Positions 1-6,339 of a stretch of DNA of 15,594 nt are shown in pieces (the stretch's first letter is position 1; each line of letters opens with the position of its first letter). The stretch is taken from assembly GCA_028866355.1 (NCBI GenBank), contig JAGWIH010000020.1, positions 1 to 15,594 of the forward strand, written 5' to 3'. This DNA comes from Alphaproteobacteria bacterium (GTDB lineage: Bacteria; Pseudomonadota; Alphaproteobacteria; ATCC43930; CGMCC-115725). The notes under the pieces were generated by a model. That model had not been told where the DNA came from. It saw only the letters and a list, made by a program, of their open reading frames with translations, and did not search any database. The position numbers and the translations under genes are program-made.

Positions 1-633
1 GTGCCGGTGTCCGACATCGCCGCCGGTCTCAACGCCTATGCCGCGATCCTCGAGGCGCTTTATGCACGCGAACGCCACGGCGCCGGCGCCCAGCTCGAGA
101 TTTCGCTGTTCCAGGCCACCGCGGAATGGCTGTCGGTGGCGCTGATCCAACAGGCCGATGGCCATCCGCCGCAGCGCATCGGTGTCCATCACCCGTCGAT
201 CGCGCCCTATGGCGCGTTCGCCGCTGCCGACGGCAAGGCGATCGTCATCTCGATCCAGAACGAACGCGAGTGGCAGCGTTTCTGTGCCGATATCCTGGGC
301 GATGCGGATCTCGCGCGCGATCCGCGCTTCACCGACGGCCCGCGCCGGGTCGCCAATCGGCCGGCGCTCGAAACGCTGGTGGCGGCCGCGTTCAAGCGCG
401 AACCACGCGCGGCGTTGGCGGCGCGGTTGAAAGCGGCGGGCATCGCCTATGGCAATCTCAACACGCTCGACGATTTCGTCCGCCATCCGGCACTGGCGAC
501 CATCGGCACCGCGACCGAGAGCGGCATTGTCACCTTGCCGCTGCCGCCGAGCCGCCGTTCGGCCGATCTGGCCGATCGTGCGGTGCCGCGGCTCGACGAA
601 CATGGTCCTGGGTTGCGGCGCGAGTTCGCGTGA
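1..633 (+). CDS. Family III (CaiB/BaiF) acyl-CoA transferase, C-terminal part
   Basis: The visible 210 residues are the second half of a CaiB/BaiF-type CoA-transferase, a family that moves CoA between carboxylic acids through an aspartyl-CoA thioester. The gene is cut by the window edge: family members are about 380-400 residues, so the first GTG is probably an internal valine. The opening PVSDIAAG fits the family's P-x-x-D-x-x-x-G segment, and Asp5 aligns with the catalytic aspartate of formyl-CoA transferase. It is followed by the typical helix (AILEAL), the G-x-G-x-x-L-E-I-S-L-F segment, the substrate-lid region (around 75-100) and the conserved tail with a NLNTLDDFVRHP stretch near 152-163. 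The CoA donor and acid acceptor cannot be told from this fragment. A gene-free stretch of 263 bases follows. Confidence 0.85.
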   Translation: MPVSDIAAGLNAYAAILEALYARERHGAGAQLEISLFQATAEWLSVALIQQADGHPPQRIGVHHPSIAPYGAFAAADGKAIVISIQNEREWQRFCADILGDADLARDPRFTDGPRRVANRPALETLVAAAFKREPRAALAARLKAAGIAYGNLNTLDDFVRHPALATIGTATESGIVTLPLPPSRRSADLADRAVPRLDEHGPGLRREFA

Positions 634-758
634 CTTGCCAATCGCGCATTTGTGCGTTGCGAAAATAGCCGCTGTGGCGCGCGTCGGTGTACGCTGCCTG
701 TGGCGAAATAACGCACGGGAATCCGCCCTTATGGGCACACGGTAAACGTTTTTGGTTT

Positions 759-880
759 GCGTTGTGCGCCGCAATATGGCAATTATTGCAACGCGACACG
801 GCCGTCGCCCGACGGTGTGTCGTACGTCTTCTAGGCGTTTCCTCCCTAAACTTGGGCCGCACCTCGGTGCGGCCCTTTTT
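759..880 (+). ncRNA. Candidate trans-acting small RNA with anti-Shine-Dalgarno motif
   Basis: No coding sequence is supported between 634 and 896, but the plus strand folds well. One hairpin is GCGTT (759-763) with AACGC (790-794). A second has outer stem CGACAC (794-799)/GTGTCG (817-822) and inner stem CCGTC (802-806)/GACGG (811-815). An apparently unpaired segment with UUUCCUCCC (838-846) follows, then the intrinsic terminator at 854-880. Hairpins followed by a single-stranded CCUCC motif and a terminator match several known alphaproteobacterial small RNAs that block ribosome binding sites. A small hairpin GCCC-TTAT-GGGC at 725-736 may belong to a longer form. I found no convincing promoter, so the 5' end is a guess, and I cannot match it to a named family. 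It could instead be the 3' UTR of the CoA-transferase. Confidence 0.45.
854..880 (+). terminator. Rho-independent terminator
   Basis: A perfect 9-bp GC-rich stem, GGGCCGCAC (854-862) with GTGCGGCCC (867-875), has a four-base loop and is followed directly by five T residues. It ends plus-strand transcription from the candidate small RNA or the CoA-transferase gene, just before the convergent ParB-like gene. There is no equivalent T run in the minus direction. Confidence 0.88.
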
Positions 881-896
881 CTTTGGCGTACGCCTC

Positions 897-1265
897 TCAC
901 ACGATCCTGCAGGGGATGATCGCGTCCTCGTCGAACTGGTAGACCGCGCAGAGGCGGTGATAGCCGTCGGCGATAATGAGGATGCCATTGCGCTCGTCCC
1001 GATAGAGCAGCAGCGGCGATAGCCGTTCTTGCGCCGTGATTCGCTGCTCGTCTTTCCGGACGTGGCTGTTCGCCGGACTGAGCAACGCCAGCCGGGATGC
1101 CCGGAAAATGTCCTTCGCCAGATATTGCGCCATCGCGGCGCGCTTCAGTTTTTTGGCGACGCCCTTTGCCGTCGATCGATCCATGGTCAGGCTCAAATAC
1201 GAGGCCGCCGCCGCGTAATCGTGCTTCTCGGGCTTTGGCTTCCATTTAATCGCGACTTTGGCCAT
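897..1265 (-). CDS. Small ParB/sulfiredoxin-fold-like protein
   Basis: This 122-residue protein matches a family of short stand-alone proteins usually annotated 'chromosome partitioning protein ParB' or hypothetical in rhizobia and relatives. The signature is the C-terminal part: an ILIIADGYHR segment (95-104) followed by a DEDA-IPC ending. This resembles the ParB/Srx nuclease-fold motif in which G and R/H residues bind phosphate. The N-terminus is lysine-rich and a conserved 'AKDIFRASRLALL' stretch lies near 50-62. It has no helix-turn-helix or C-terminal dimerisation domain, so it is not a true segregation ParB, and no parA is nearby. The start has a GAGAGGA-like ribosome binding site. It lies 27 bases downstream of the DUF486 gene and is probably last in that minus-strand transcript. 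Function unknown. Confidence 0.75.
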   Translation of the reverse strand: MAKVAIKWKPKPEKHDYAAAASYLSLTMDRSTAKGVAKKLKRAAMAQYLAKDIFRASRLALLSPANSHVRKDEQRITAQERLSPLLLYRDERNGILIIADGYHRLCAVYQFDEDAIIPCRIV

Positions 1266-1292
1266 GGCTATCCTCTCGATCGGAAATCGGCG

Positions 1293-1640
1293 TTAAGTCC
1301 AGTTGTGGAAGGCGAAGAACGCGGCCAGGACAAGGCAGCCGAATGCCGCGAGATGATTCCAGCGGATCGCTTCGCCCAGATATGTCACCGAGAACACCGC
1401 GAAAACCGTAACCGTGATGATCTCCTGAATCGTCTTGAGCTGCGCCGCATTGTAGACGGTGTAGCCAATCCGGTTTGCGGGCACGGCGAGGCAATATTCG
1501 AAGAAGGCGATACCCCAGCTGATCGGCACGACGACGTAGAGGGCCGTACCCGGAAATTTGAGCTGTCCGTACCAAGCGAAGGTCATGAACACATTGGAAC
1601 ACAGCAGCAGCAGGATCGGCGCGATATAAGGCCAGCTCAT
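1293..1640 (-). CDS. DUF486 / DMT-superfamily small membrane protein
   Basis: This 115-residue, very hydrophobic protein has four predicted membrane segments (about 5-22, 33-51, 70-89 and 95-111). Hallmarks of the DUF486 family are the N-terminal LLLCSNVFMTFAWYGQLKF segment, the PAN-RIGY motif near 54-60 and the AQLKTIQE motif near 66-73. The family is small and related to drug/metabolite transporters of EmrE-like topology, probably acting as a dimer in the inner membrane; no substrate is established. The start is well supported by an AAGGAG ribosome binding site six bases upstream of ATG. It follows the acetyltransferase gene by 65 bases and precedes the ParB-like gene by 27 bases, so cotranscription is likely. 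The length is normal for the family. Confidence 0.88.
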   Translation of the reverse strand: MSWPYIAPILLLLCSNVFMTFAWYGQLKFPGTALYVVVPISWGIAFFEYCLAVPANRIGYTVYNAAQLKTIQEIITVTVFAVFSVTYLGEAIRWNHLAAFGCLVLAAFFAFHNWT

Positions 1641-1705
1641 CGAGACTCCTTGGCGGTTAGTTGGTGCGCGTGCGGTGCGTTCGGACTCGGCGGGTCGCGA
1701 GCCGT

Positions 1706-2263
1706 TCAGGCGGATTCCGCTGCCTTGGGCAAGGTCGCCGCGCCGGCGCCAAGCGCCCGCTGCATCAGGATGCTGTCCACCCAGCGCCCGTGCTTGAAGC
1801 CGACCGCGGGCTGGATGCCGATGTGTTCGAAGCCGAGCGCCGCGTGCAGGCGGATCGAGGCCCGATTGTCGCTGTCGCCAATGACCGCCACCATCTGACG
1901 GTAGCCGAGCCCATCGCAGCGCTCGATAAGCCGCGCCAGCAACGCCCGGCCGACGCCGCGCCGCGCCGCCTCGGCGGCGACATAGATTGAATCTTCAAGC
2001 GTATAGCGATAGGCCGACCGCGTGCGATAAAGGCCCACATAGGCATAGCCGACGATGCGCTCGCCGACGGTCGCGACCAGAAACGGCAGGCCGAGCGCCA
2101 AAATGCCTTCGCGCCGCTGGCGGATTTCGTCGACCGACGGCGGCGTTTCCTCGAACGTGCCGAGACCGAAACGCACATGGTGGGCATAGATCGCGGCAAT
2201 CGCTTCGGCGTCGCCCGGCGCGGAATCGCGCAGCGTGAATCGGAAGGCGGCGGCGTCGCTCAT
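1706..2263 (-). CDS. GNAT N-acetyltransferase (phosphinothricin / methionine-sulfone type)
   Basis: This is a 185-residue GCN5-related acetyltransferase that moves acetyl from acetyl-CoA to an amino group. The order of motifs follows the Pat/Bar/MddA (YncA) group: an N-terminal IAAIYAHHV helix, the F-EETPPS segment (37-43), RSAYRYTLEDSIYV (82-95), and the acetyl-CoA pyrophosphate loop RRGVGRALL (101-109). After these come an N-x-ASI-LH-ALGF stretch (133-145) and the C-terminal GFKHGRWVD (155-163). Members acetylate phosphinothricin, methionine sulfoximine or methionine sulfone; the real substrate here is not known. I chose the ATG at 2263 because the family begins there and because it forms an ATGA overlap with the stop codon of the upstream amidohydrolase, implying translational coupling. 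A reading frame continues upstream of it, but that part only shadows the amidohydrolase gene. Confidence 0.88.
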   Translation of the reverse strand: MSDAAAFRFTLRDSAPGDAEAIAAIYAHHVRFGLGTFEETPPSVDEIRQRREGILALGLPFLVATVGERIVGYAYVGLYRTRSAYRYTLEDSIYVAAEAARRGVGRALLARLIERCDGLGYRQMVAVIGDSDNRASIRLHAALGFEHIGIQPAVGFKHGRWVDSILMQRALGAGAATLPKAAESA

Positions 2264-3138
2264 GCCGGCCGTAACAACTCCGGATCGATCGCAGAAAGGG
2301 CTTCGGTCAGGTCGCGCATGTCGTCGCCGAGCTGTGCGAGGAACGGTTTCCGCTCGAAGGCCCGTTCGTCCATGTACAGCGCACGGTTGATCTCGATTTG
2401 CAGGCAATGTGCGCCAGCGGCCGGCCGGCCGTAATGCGCGGTGGTGAAGCCGCCAGCATAGGGTGTGTTGAGCGCCGTCGTATAGCCCTTGGCGTTCAAG
2501 ACTTGATGTGCGGTTTCGGTGATCACCGGATGACACGAAGTGCCATGGCAGTCGCCGAGCACCATGTCGGCGCGCGGCGAGCGGTCGCGCCGGTCGCGGT
2601 CATTGGCGGCGGATGGCATCGAGTGGCAATCGAGCAGAATGGCGAAGCCGTAGGTTTGCTGGGTCGCGTCGAGCAGCTGCTGCAGCGTCCGATGGTACGG
2701 CCGGTAAAGTGTCTCGATGCGCTGGGCCGCTTCGCTGAATTTGAGCTTGCGGGCATAGATTTCCTCGCCCGATGCGACGACGCGCGCGATGGTGCCAAGG
2801 CCGACGCGCACGCGCGGCGACTGGCTGTTGACGAAATTCGGCAGCAGATCCTCGAACATCGTCGGATCGAGCTCGAACGGCTCGCGGTTGACGTCGACGT
2901 AGGCGCGCGGAAAGCGGGCACGCAGCAACGGCGCGCCCAACGCCGGTGCGGCGCCGAAAATTTCGTCCACGAAACTATCTTCCGAGCGCCGGAGCGTCAG
3001 CGCGTCGAGCCGTGAGGCGGCGAGGAAGTCGACGGGATAATCGGCCCCGCTATGCGGCGAGGCCAGAACGAGCGGTATCGCTTGTCCGCCATTGGCCAAT
3101 ACTTCGATCGGGTCAGCCGCCGCTACCAGGCCGTGCAT
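2260..3138 (-). CDS. N-formylglutamate amidohydrolase
   Basis: This 292-residue enzyme of the N-formylglutamate amidohydrolase family hydrolyses N-formyl-L-glutamate (or a related formyl amino acid) to formate and the free amino acid. The family motifs appear in order: SPHSG (27-31, metal-binding His), a FPRAYVDVNRE stretch (76-86), LLDCHSMP (168-175, second metal-binding His), NTPYAGGFTTAHYG (224-237) and a C-terminal QIEINRALYMDE (247-258). The length is normal. In histidine degradation pathway II this enzyme acts last (HutG), but no other hut gene is in the window, so a role outside histidine use is equally possible. Its stop overlaps the acetyltransferase start. The 143-bp gap to the divergent cpdR gene holds no promoter I would defend for this gene. 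Confidence 0.88.
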   Translation of the reverse strand: MHGLVAAADPIEVLANGGQAIPLVLASPHSGADYPVDFLAASRLDALTLRRSEDSFVDEIFGAAPALGAPLLRARFPRAYVDVNREPFELDPTMFEDLLPNFVNSQSPRVRVGLGTIARVVASGEEIYARKLKFSEAAQRIETLYRPYHRTLQQLLDATQQTYGFAILLDCHSMPSAANDRDRRDRSPRADMVLGDCHGTSCHPVITETAHQVLNAKGYTTALNTPYAGGFTTAHYGRPAAGAHCLQIEINRALYMDERAFERKPFLAQLGDDMRDLTEALSAIDPELLRPA

Positions 3139-3281
3139 AGCATCAAGATTAACGAGGAACGGGCGATCCTGTCACGCGGGAAGCGGCCTTTTTTGGCGGA
3201 AAATCACGCCTTGTGACCATCGGGCGGCCGGTAAACCCTTCCTTTAAATCTGGCCCAGTATCCTCGCGGCCGGGGAACATC

Positions 3282-3641
3282 ATGGCTCGAATCCTGCTCG
3301 CCGAAGACGATGACAGCATCCGCGTGTTTCTGGCGCGCGCCTTGCGCAAGGCTGGGCACGATGTCTGCGCGCTCGGCGACGGCGAGACCGCCCTGTCCTG
3401 GGCCAGCAACCATCAGATCGACCTGTTGCTGGCCGACGTGGTCATGCCGGGGCTCGACGGCATCGAGCTGGCACGCCGCGCCAGCGACATGCATCCGCTG
3501 TTGCGCGTCATCTTTATCACCGGATTCGCTGCCGTCGCGCTCGGCGAGGCGGAATCCTTGCCGCGCGACGCCGCCGTGCTGGCCAAGCCGTTTCACCTGC
3601 GTCAGCTGGTCGGCGAGATCGAACGGTTTCTGGCTGCCTAA
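3282..3641 (+). CDS. cpdR: CpdR-type single-domain response regulator
   Basis: This is a 119-residue stand-alone receiver domain. The opening MARILLAEDDDSIRVF is typical of CpdR, the regulator that, when unphosphorylated, delivers substrates to ClpXP during the alphaproteobacterial cell cycle. Receiver landmarks are the acidic cluster E8-D9-D10, phosphoacceptor D52, T80 and K102 (AKPF). In Caulobacter CpdR receives phosphate from CckA through ChpT; neither gene is in this window. The C-terminus is LAA, resembling a ClpX-recognised tail; Caulobacter CpdR is itself a ClpXP substrate through its last residues. I chose the ATG at 3282 (GGGGAA upstream) because homologues begin there; an in-frame ATG-like start at 3213 would add 23 unconserved residues. 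The gene is divergent from the amidohydrolase and lies 55 bases before tRNA-Val. Confidence 0.82.
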   Translation: MARILLAEDDDSIRVFLARALRKAGHDVCALGDGETALSWASNHQIDLLLADVVMPGLDGIELARRASDMHPLLRVIFITGFAAVALGEAESLPRDAAVLAKPFHLRQLVGEIERFLAA

Positions 3642-3655
3642 GGCGCCGCCTAACC

Positions 3656-3684
3656 TTGCCAACCGATCGGGAATTGGTCTAAAT
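3656..3684 (+). promoter_or_regulatory. Possible promoter of tRNA-Val
   Basis: TTGCCA (3656-3661) and CTAAAT (3679-3684) are separated by 17 bases. This would place the transcription start around 3691, a few bases before the mature tRNA. The -10 element is only a partial match, so this is tentative. Confidence 0.35.
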
Positions 3685-3696
3685 CCGCCGTCGCGC

Positions 3697-3771
3697 GGGC
3701 GTGTAGCTCAGTGGGAGAGCACTTCCTTGACATGGAAGGGGTCGTAGGTTCAATCCCTGCCACGCCCACCA
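3697..3771 (+). tRNA. tRNA-Val (anticodon GAC)
   Basis: A complete cloverleaf is visible. The acceptor stem is GGGCGTG (3697-3703) with CACGCCC (3761-3767). The D arm is GCTC/GAGC. The anticodon stem is CTTCC/GGAAG around loop TTGACAT, giving anticodon GAC for valine GUC/GUU codons. The T arm has loop TTCAATC. The discriminator A is at 3768 and CCA is encoded at 3769-3771. It probably has its own promoter. No integrase or direct repeat suggests that the locus is used as an attachment site. Confidence 0.97.
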
Positions 3772-3928
3772 TTTTCTAATCCGCGCAGAACGGCCCTTAA
3801 AGAGATATCGCCACCGGCTAGGTTGCGACGAACGCCGGTCGCGGCGGGCGCTATCCATCCGCGACGCCGCTCTGTCATACTCGTGCAGCCGCTCCTCCAC
3901 GCCGGCGACAGTCCGGGGGTTCTGCCGC

Positions 3929-5638
3929 ATGCGTCCAGCCAATCTAAGCTATGCCGTCGACGAACGGCCGCCGCCGTTGACCTGCGCGCTCAACGCCGTG
4001 CAGCACGTGGTTGTCCTGTCGCCGGCCCTGATCTACGTCCTGATCGTTCTCGAGGCGGCCCACACCAGCAACGGCGACATCCTTCGTGCGGTCAGCCTGT
4101 CGCTGATCGCGCTCGGTATCGGCTCGGTGCTGCAATGCCAGAAGCGCCGATATTTCGGCTCGGGCTATCTCGCCGCGTTCGTCTTCGATGCGCCCTATCT
4201 TTCGGCGAGCGTGCTGGCGGCGCAAATCGGCGGCATGGGGCTGGTTTGCGGCATGACCGTCTTCGCCGGCTTGGTCGAAATGGGCCTATCGCGCATTATT
4301 CCGCGCCTGCGGCCGTTCTTCCCGGCCGAGATCTCGGGCATCTGCGTGATGCTGATCGGGCTCATACTCGGTGTGCTAGGCATGCGGCTCGTGCTCGGCA
4401 TTCCCGAGGAAGCCGATGCAATGCCGACAGCGAACCTGCCGCAAATCGCGCTCGGGGGCTGCACGCTCGCTTTGATGATTGCTACCCACATCTGGGCAAA
4501 GGCCTGGCTGCGCCCGTATGGCATCATGGTCGGTGTCGTCGTCGGCTATGGCGCCGCGCTTGCGCTCCACATGGTCGACGGCGCGGCGCTGCACGCTGTC
4601 GCGGTCTCGCCCTGGTTCGCCGTGCCGCAATGGCGTTGGCCGGCGCCGCATTTTGCGCCAGGCTTGGCGTTGGCTTTCGCCTTCGGCGCGGTGGTCTGCG
4701 CACTCAGTGTCATGGGCGACGTGACCACGTGTCAGAAAATCAATGACGACGACTGGGTGCGGCCGGATATGAATTCGCTGCGCAACGGCGTCTTCACTGA
4801 CGGTGTATGCAGCACGATTGCCGCGTTGCTCGGCACCCTTGGCGGCAATACCAGCTCGCCCAATGTGGGGCTGTCGAGCGCAGCGGGCGTGACGTCGCGT
4901 GTCGTCGGCTATTGGACCGGCGGGCTGCTCGTGCTGCTTGCAACGATGCCGGTGATCGCCGCGGTAATCGTCTCGATCCCGCAGGCCGTCATGGGCGGGG
5001 CGCTGCTGTTCACCGCCTGTTTCGTGATGATCAACGGGCTGCAAATCATCATGAGCCGGTTGCTCGACGGCCGGCGCACGCTCGTCGTCGGCTTGTCGCT
5101 TACGTTGGCACTGAGCCGCGATCTGTTCCCCGACGTCTTTACCGCGCTACCGACGGCGATCCGATCCTTCGCCGCATCGGATTTGGTCATTGGCCTGTTC
5201 ACGGCGCTTATTCTGAACGCAATTTTCCGCATCGGCATGAAGACGCGCGCGATCATGACCTTCGCGCCGGGGAGCGATTACGGCAAGATCCGGGAGTTCC
5301 TGGAGACGCAAGGCGCCGCGTGGGGTGCGCGGCGCGACGTCATCGAAAAAGCCGTGTTCGGCGCCACGCAGGCGGTCGAAGTGGTTTCCGATTATTGCGC
5401 GCCGCAGGGGCCAATCGCGATCGAAGCCGCGTTCGACGAATTCAAACTCGATATTCGCGTCTCATATCAAGGACGGCTGATCGCTCTACAAATGCGCCGA
5501 CCGGCCGAAGACGAAATTCTCGACAGCGACGACGGCGTCATGAAGCTCGCCGGCTACCTCGTGCAGCGTAATGCCGACCGCGTCCGGGCCGCGCAGGTTG
5601 GCAACGCAGCCACGCTCGATTTCCATTTCCAGCACTGA
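3929..5638 (+). CDS. NCS2-family (nucleobase/ascorbate-type) permease with C-terminal degenerate RsbW-like ATPase domain
   Basis: This 569-residue protein has two parts. Residues about 15-435 form an NCS2 transporter with many membrane helices. Visible features are the first-helix Q25-H26 pair, the GDVTTCQK segment (263-270) and a PNVGLSSAAGVTSR stretch (311-324) matching the NCS2 signature. The usual Q-N of nucleobase carriers is P-N here, and the helix-8 glutamate before G-D is replaced by S260, so the substrate cannot be inferred. Residues about 450-569 are not a transporter part. They align along their length with the RsbW-type kinase encoded at 9068: a helix, an AVEVVSDYC segment where the N-box should be, a SYQG segment in place of D-x-G, and a closing G-N-A-x-L-D-F-H-F strand. 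Nucleotide-binding residues are lost. GGGGGT precedes the ATG. The gene runs convergent with the STAS genes, 16 bases apart. Confidence 0.85.
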   Translation: MRPANLSYAVDERPPPLTCALNAVQHVVVLSPALIYVLIVLEAAHTSNGDILRAVSLSLIALGIGSVLQCQKRRYFGSGYLAAFVFDAPYLSASVLAAQIGGMGLVCGMTVFAGLVEMGLSRIIPRLRPFFPAEISGICVMLIGLILGVLGMRLVLGIPEEADAMPTANLPQIALGGCTLALMIATHIWAKAWLRPYGIMVGVVVGYGAALALHMVDGAALHAVAVSPWFAVPQWRWPAPHFAPGLALAFAFGAVVCALSVMGDVTTCQKINDDDWVRPDMNSLRNGVFTDGVCSTIAALLGTLGGNTSSPNVGLSSAAGVTSRVVGYWTGGLLVLLATMPVIAAVIVSIPQAVMGGALLFTACFVMINGLQIIMSRLLDGRRTLVVGLSLTLALSRDLFPDVFTALPTAIRSFAASDLVIGLFTALILNAIFRIGMKTRAIMTFAPGSDYGKIREFLETQGAAWGARRDVIEKAVFGATQAVEVVSDYCAPQGPIAIEAAFDEFKLDIRVSYQGRLIALQMRRPAEDEILDSDDGVMKLAGYLVQRNADRVRAAQVGNAATLDFHFQH

Positions 5639-5654
5639 GGCGGTTTTTCGGTGC

Positions 5655-5978
5655 TCAGGCCGATGCCAGGCGGGCGAGCGCGCTTTCGGACGAGGGGTGG
5701 ATGTCGAGGATGGCGTCGAATCCGCTGATGCGAAAGACTTCGGCGATCTGCGGATTGAGCGAGCACAGTGCGAGGCGGCCGTTTGCGGATCGCAGCCGTT
5801 TCGCCGCCAGCAAGACGACGCGCAGGCCGGCGCTGCTGATGTAGATCAGATCGGAAAAGTCGAGCAGCAGCCGGCCGGTGCCTGAATTGATCAGTTGCAG
5901 CAACTCGCTCTCGAAGGCGGGGCCGGTGTTGCTGTCGAGGTGACCCTTGGGCTTCAACACATGCGGTTGGTCGGCCAT
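5655..5978 (-). CDS. STAS-domain anti-sigma factor antagonist (RsbV/SpoIIAA type)
   Basis: This 107-residue stand-alone STAS domain has a typical N-terminal strand-loop (KGHLDSNTGPAFESEL, 11-26), the LLLDFSDLIYISSAGLRVVL core (37-56) and a C-terminal region with an F-R-ISGFDAIL stretch. The SSAGL motif carries the serine (S48 or S49, S49 more likely) that a RsbW-type kinase phosphorylates in partner switching; a PP2C phosphatase reverses it. It is last in the minus-strand signalling operon, 19 bases after the other STAS gene, and ends tail-to-tail with the permease gene. Its sequence differs clearly from its neighbour, so the two are not a recent duplication. The RsbW-type kinase (9068) and receiver-PP2C phosphatase (10688) in the same block are likely partners, by inference. 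Confidence 0.88.
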   Translation of the reverse strand: MADQPHVLKPKGHLDSNTGPAFESELLQLINSGTGRLLLDFSDLIYISSAGLRVVLLAAKRLRSANGRLALCSLNPQIAEVFRISGFDAILDIHPSSESALARLASA

Positions 5979-5997
5979 GGTGCTCCTTGCCCGTGCG

Positions 5998-6339
5998 TCA
6001 ACCGTGTACGGCGGCGGCCGCCGTCGCCAGGTCGTCGTACATCGGCACGATCGCGTCGATGCGCGCGGTCTTGAGCACGGCAGCGACGTCGGGTTTCGCG
6101 CCGAGCAGGACCATGCGGCCGTGATTGGTCTTCACTGCATTCGCGCCCAACAACAACATCCGGATCCCCATCGATGCGATGAAGTCGACGGCCGACAGGT
6201 CGACGATCAGCGCGCGGCGCGCGCCGGCCAGCGCACTGAAGCGGGTCTCGATTTGGCCGGCGCCGGTCACGTCGAGACGACCATCGAGCCGAACCTTGGT
6301 GGCGCCGTTCGGCAGATCTTCGGAAGCAAGGTTCATCAT
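5998..6339 (-). CDS. STAS-domain anti-sigma factor antagonist, second copy
   Basis: This 113-residue STAS protein has the pattern of anti-anti-sigma factors: KVRLDGRLDVTGAGQIETRF (15-34), the LIVDLSAVDFIASMGIRMLLLGA core (44-66) and a final helical tail. The candidate phosphoacceptor is S56 in the ASMGIR motif. It differs from the downstream paralogue (SSAGLR), which may give different kinase or phosphatase preference. I chose the first of two adjacent ATG codons because it forms an ATGA overlap with the stop of the upstream receiver gene; a GGGGAAGGA ribosome binding site lies within the end of that gene. Translational coupling to the receiver is therefore expected. It sits third of four in the kinase-receiver-STAS-STAS operon. 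Confidence 0.88.
   Translation of the reverse strand: MMNLASEDLPNGATKVRLDGRLDVTGAGQIETRFSALAGARRALIVDLSAVDFIASMGIRMLLLGANAVKTNHGRMVLLGAKPDVAAVLKTARIDAIVPMYDDLATAAAAVHG

Noticed and set aside
634..896. 6S RNA, SRP RNA, tmRNA or RNase P RNA in the gene-free stretch
   Set aside because: The 5' and 3' ends do not pair into the long 6S rod, and none of the conserved SRP, tmRNA or RNase P core motifs is visible.
2264..2536. Upstream extension of the acetyltransferase frame by about 90 codons
   Set aside because: It lies inside the amidohydrolase coding sequence, has no GNAT features, and the ATGA junction gives a better start.
3232..3247. Possible CtrA site upstream of cpdR (TAAA ... TTAA)
   Set aside because: Only the second half-site is TTAA, and the spacing to the first is eight bases; too weak to list as a site.
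3679..3942. Minus-strand open frame with a WWAWQGLNLRPLPCQGSALP stretch across tRNA-Val
   Set aside because: This is the well-known spurious translation of the antisense of tRNA-Val; it is not a protein gene.
5631..5655. Possible terminator between permease and STAS gene (AGCAC/GTGCT)
   Set aside because: A five-base stem with a 15-base loop and no T tract is not convincing.
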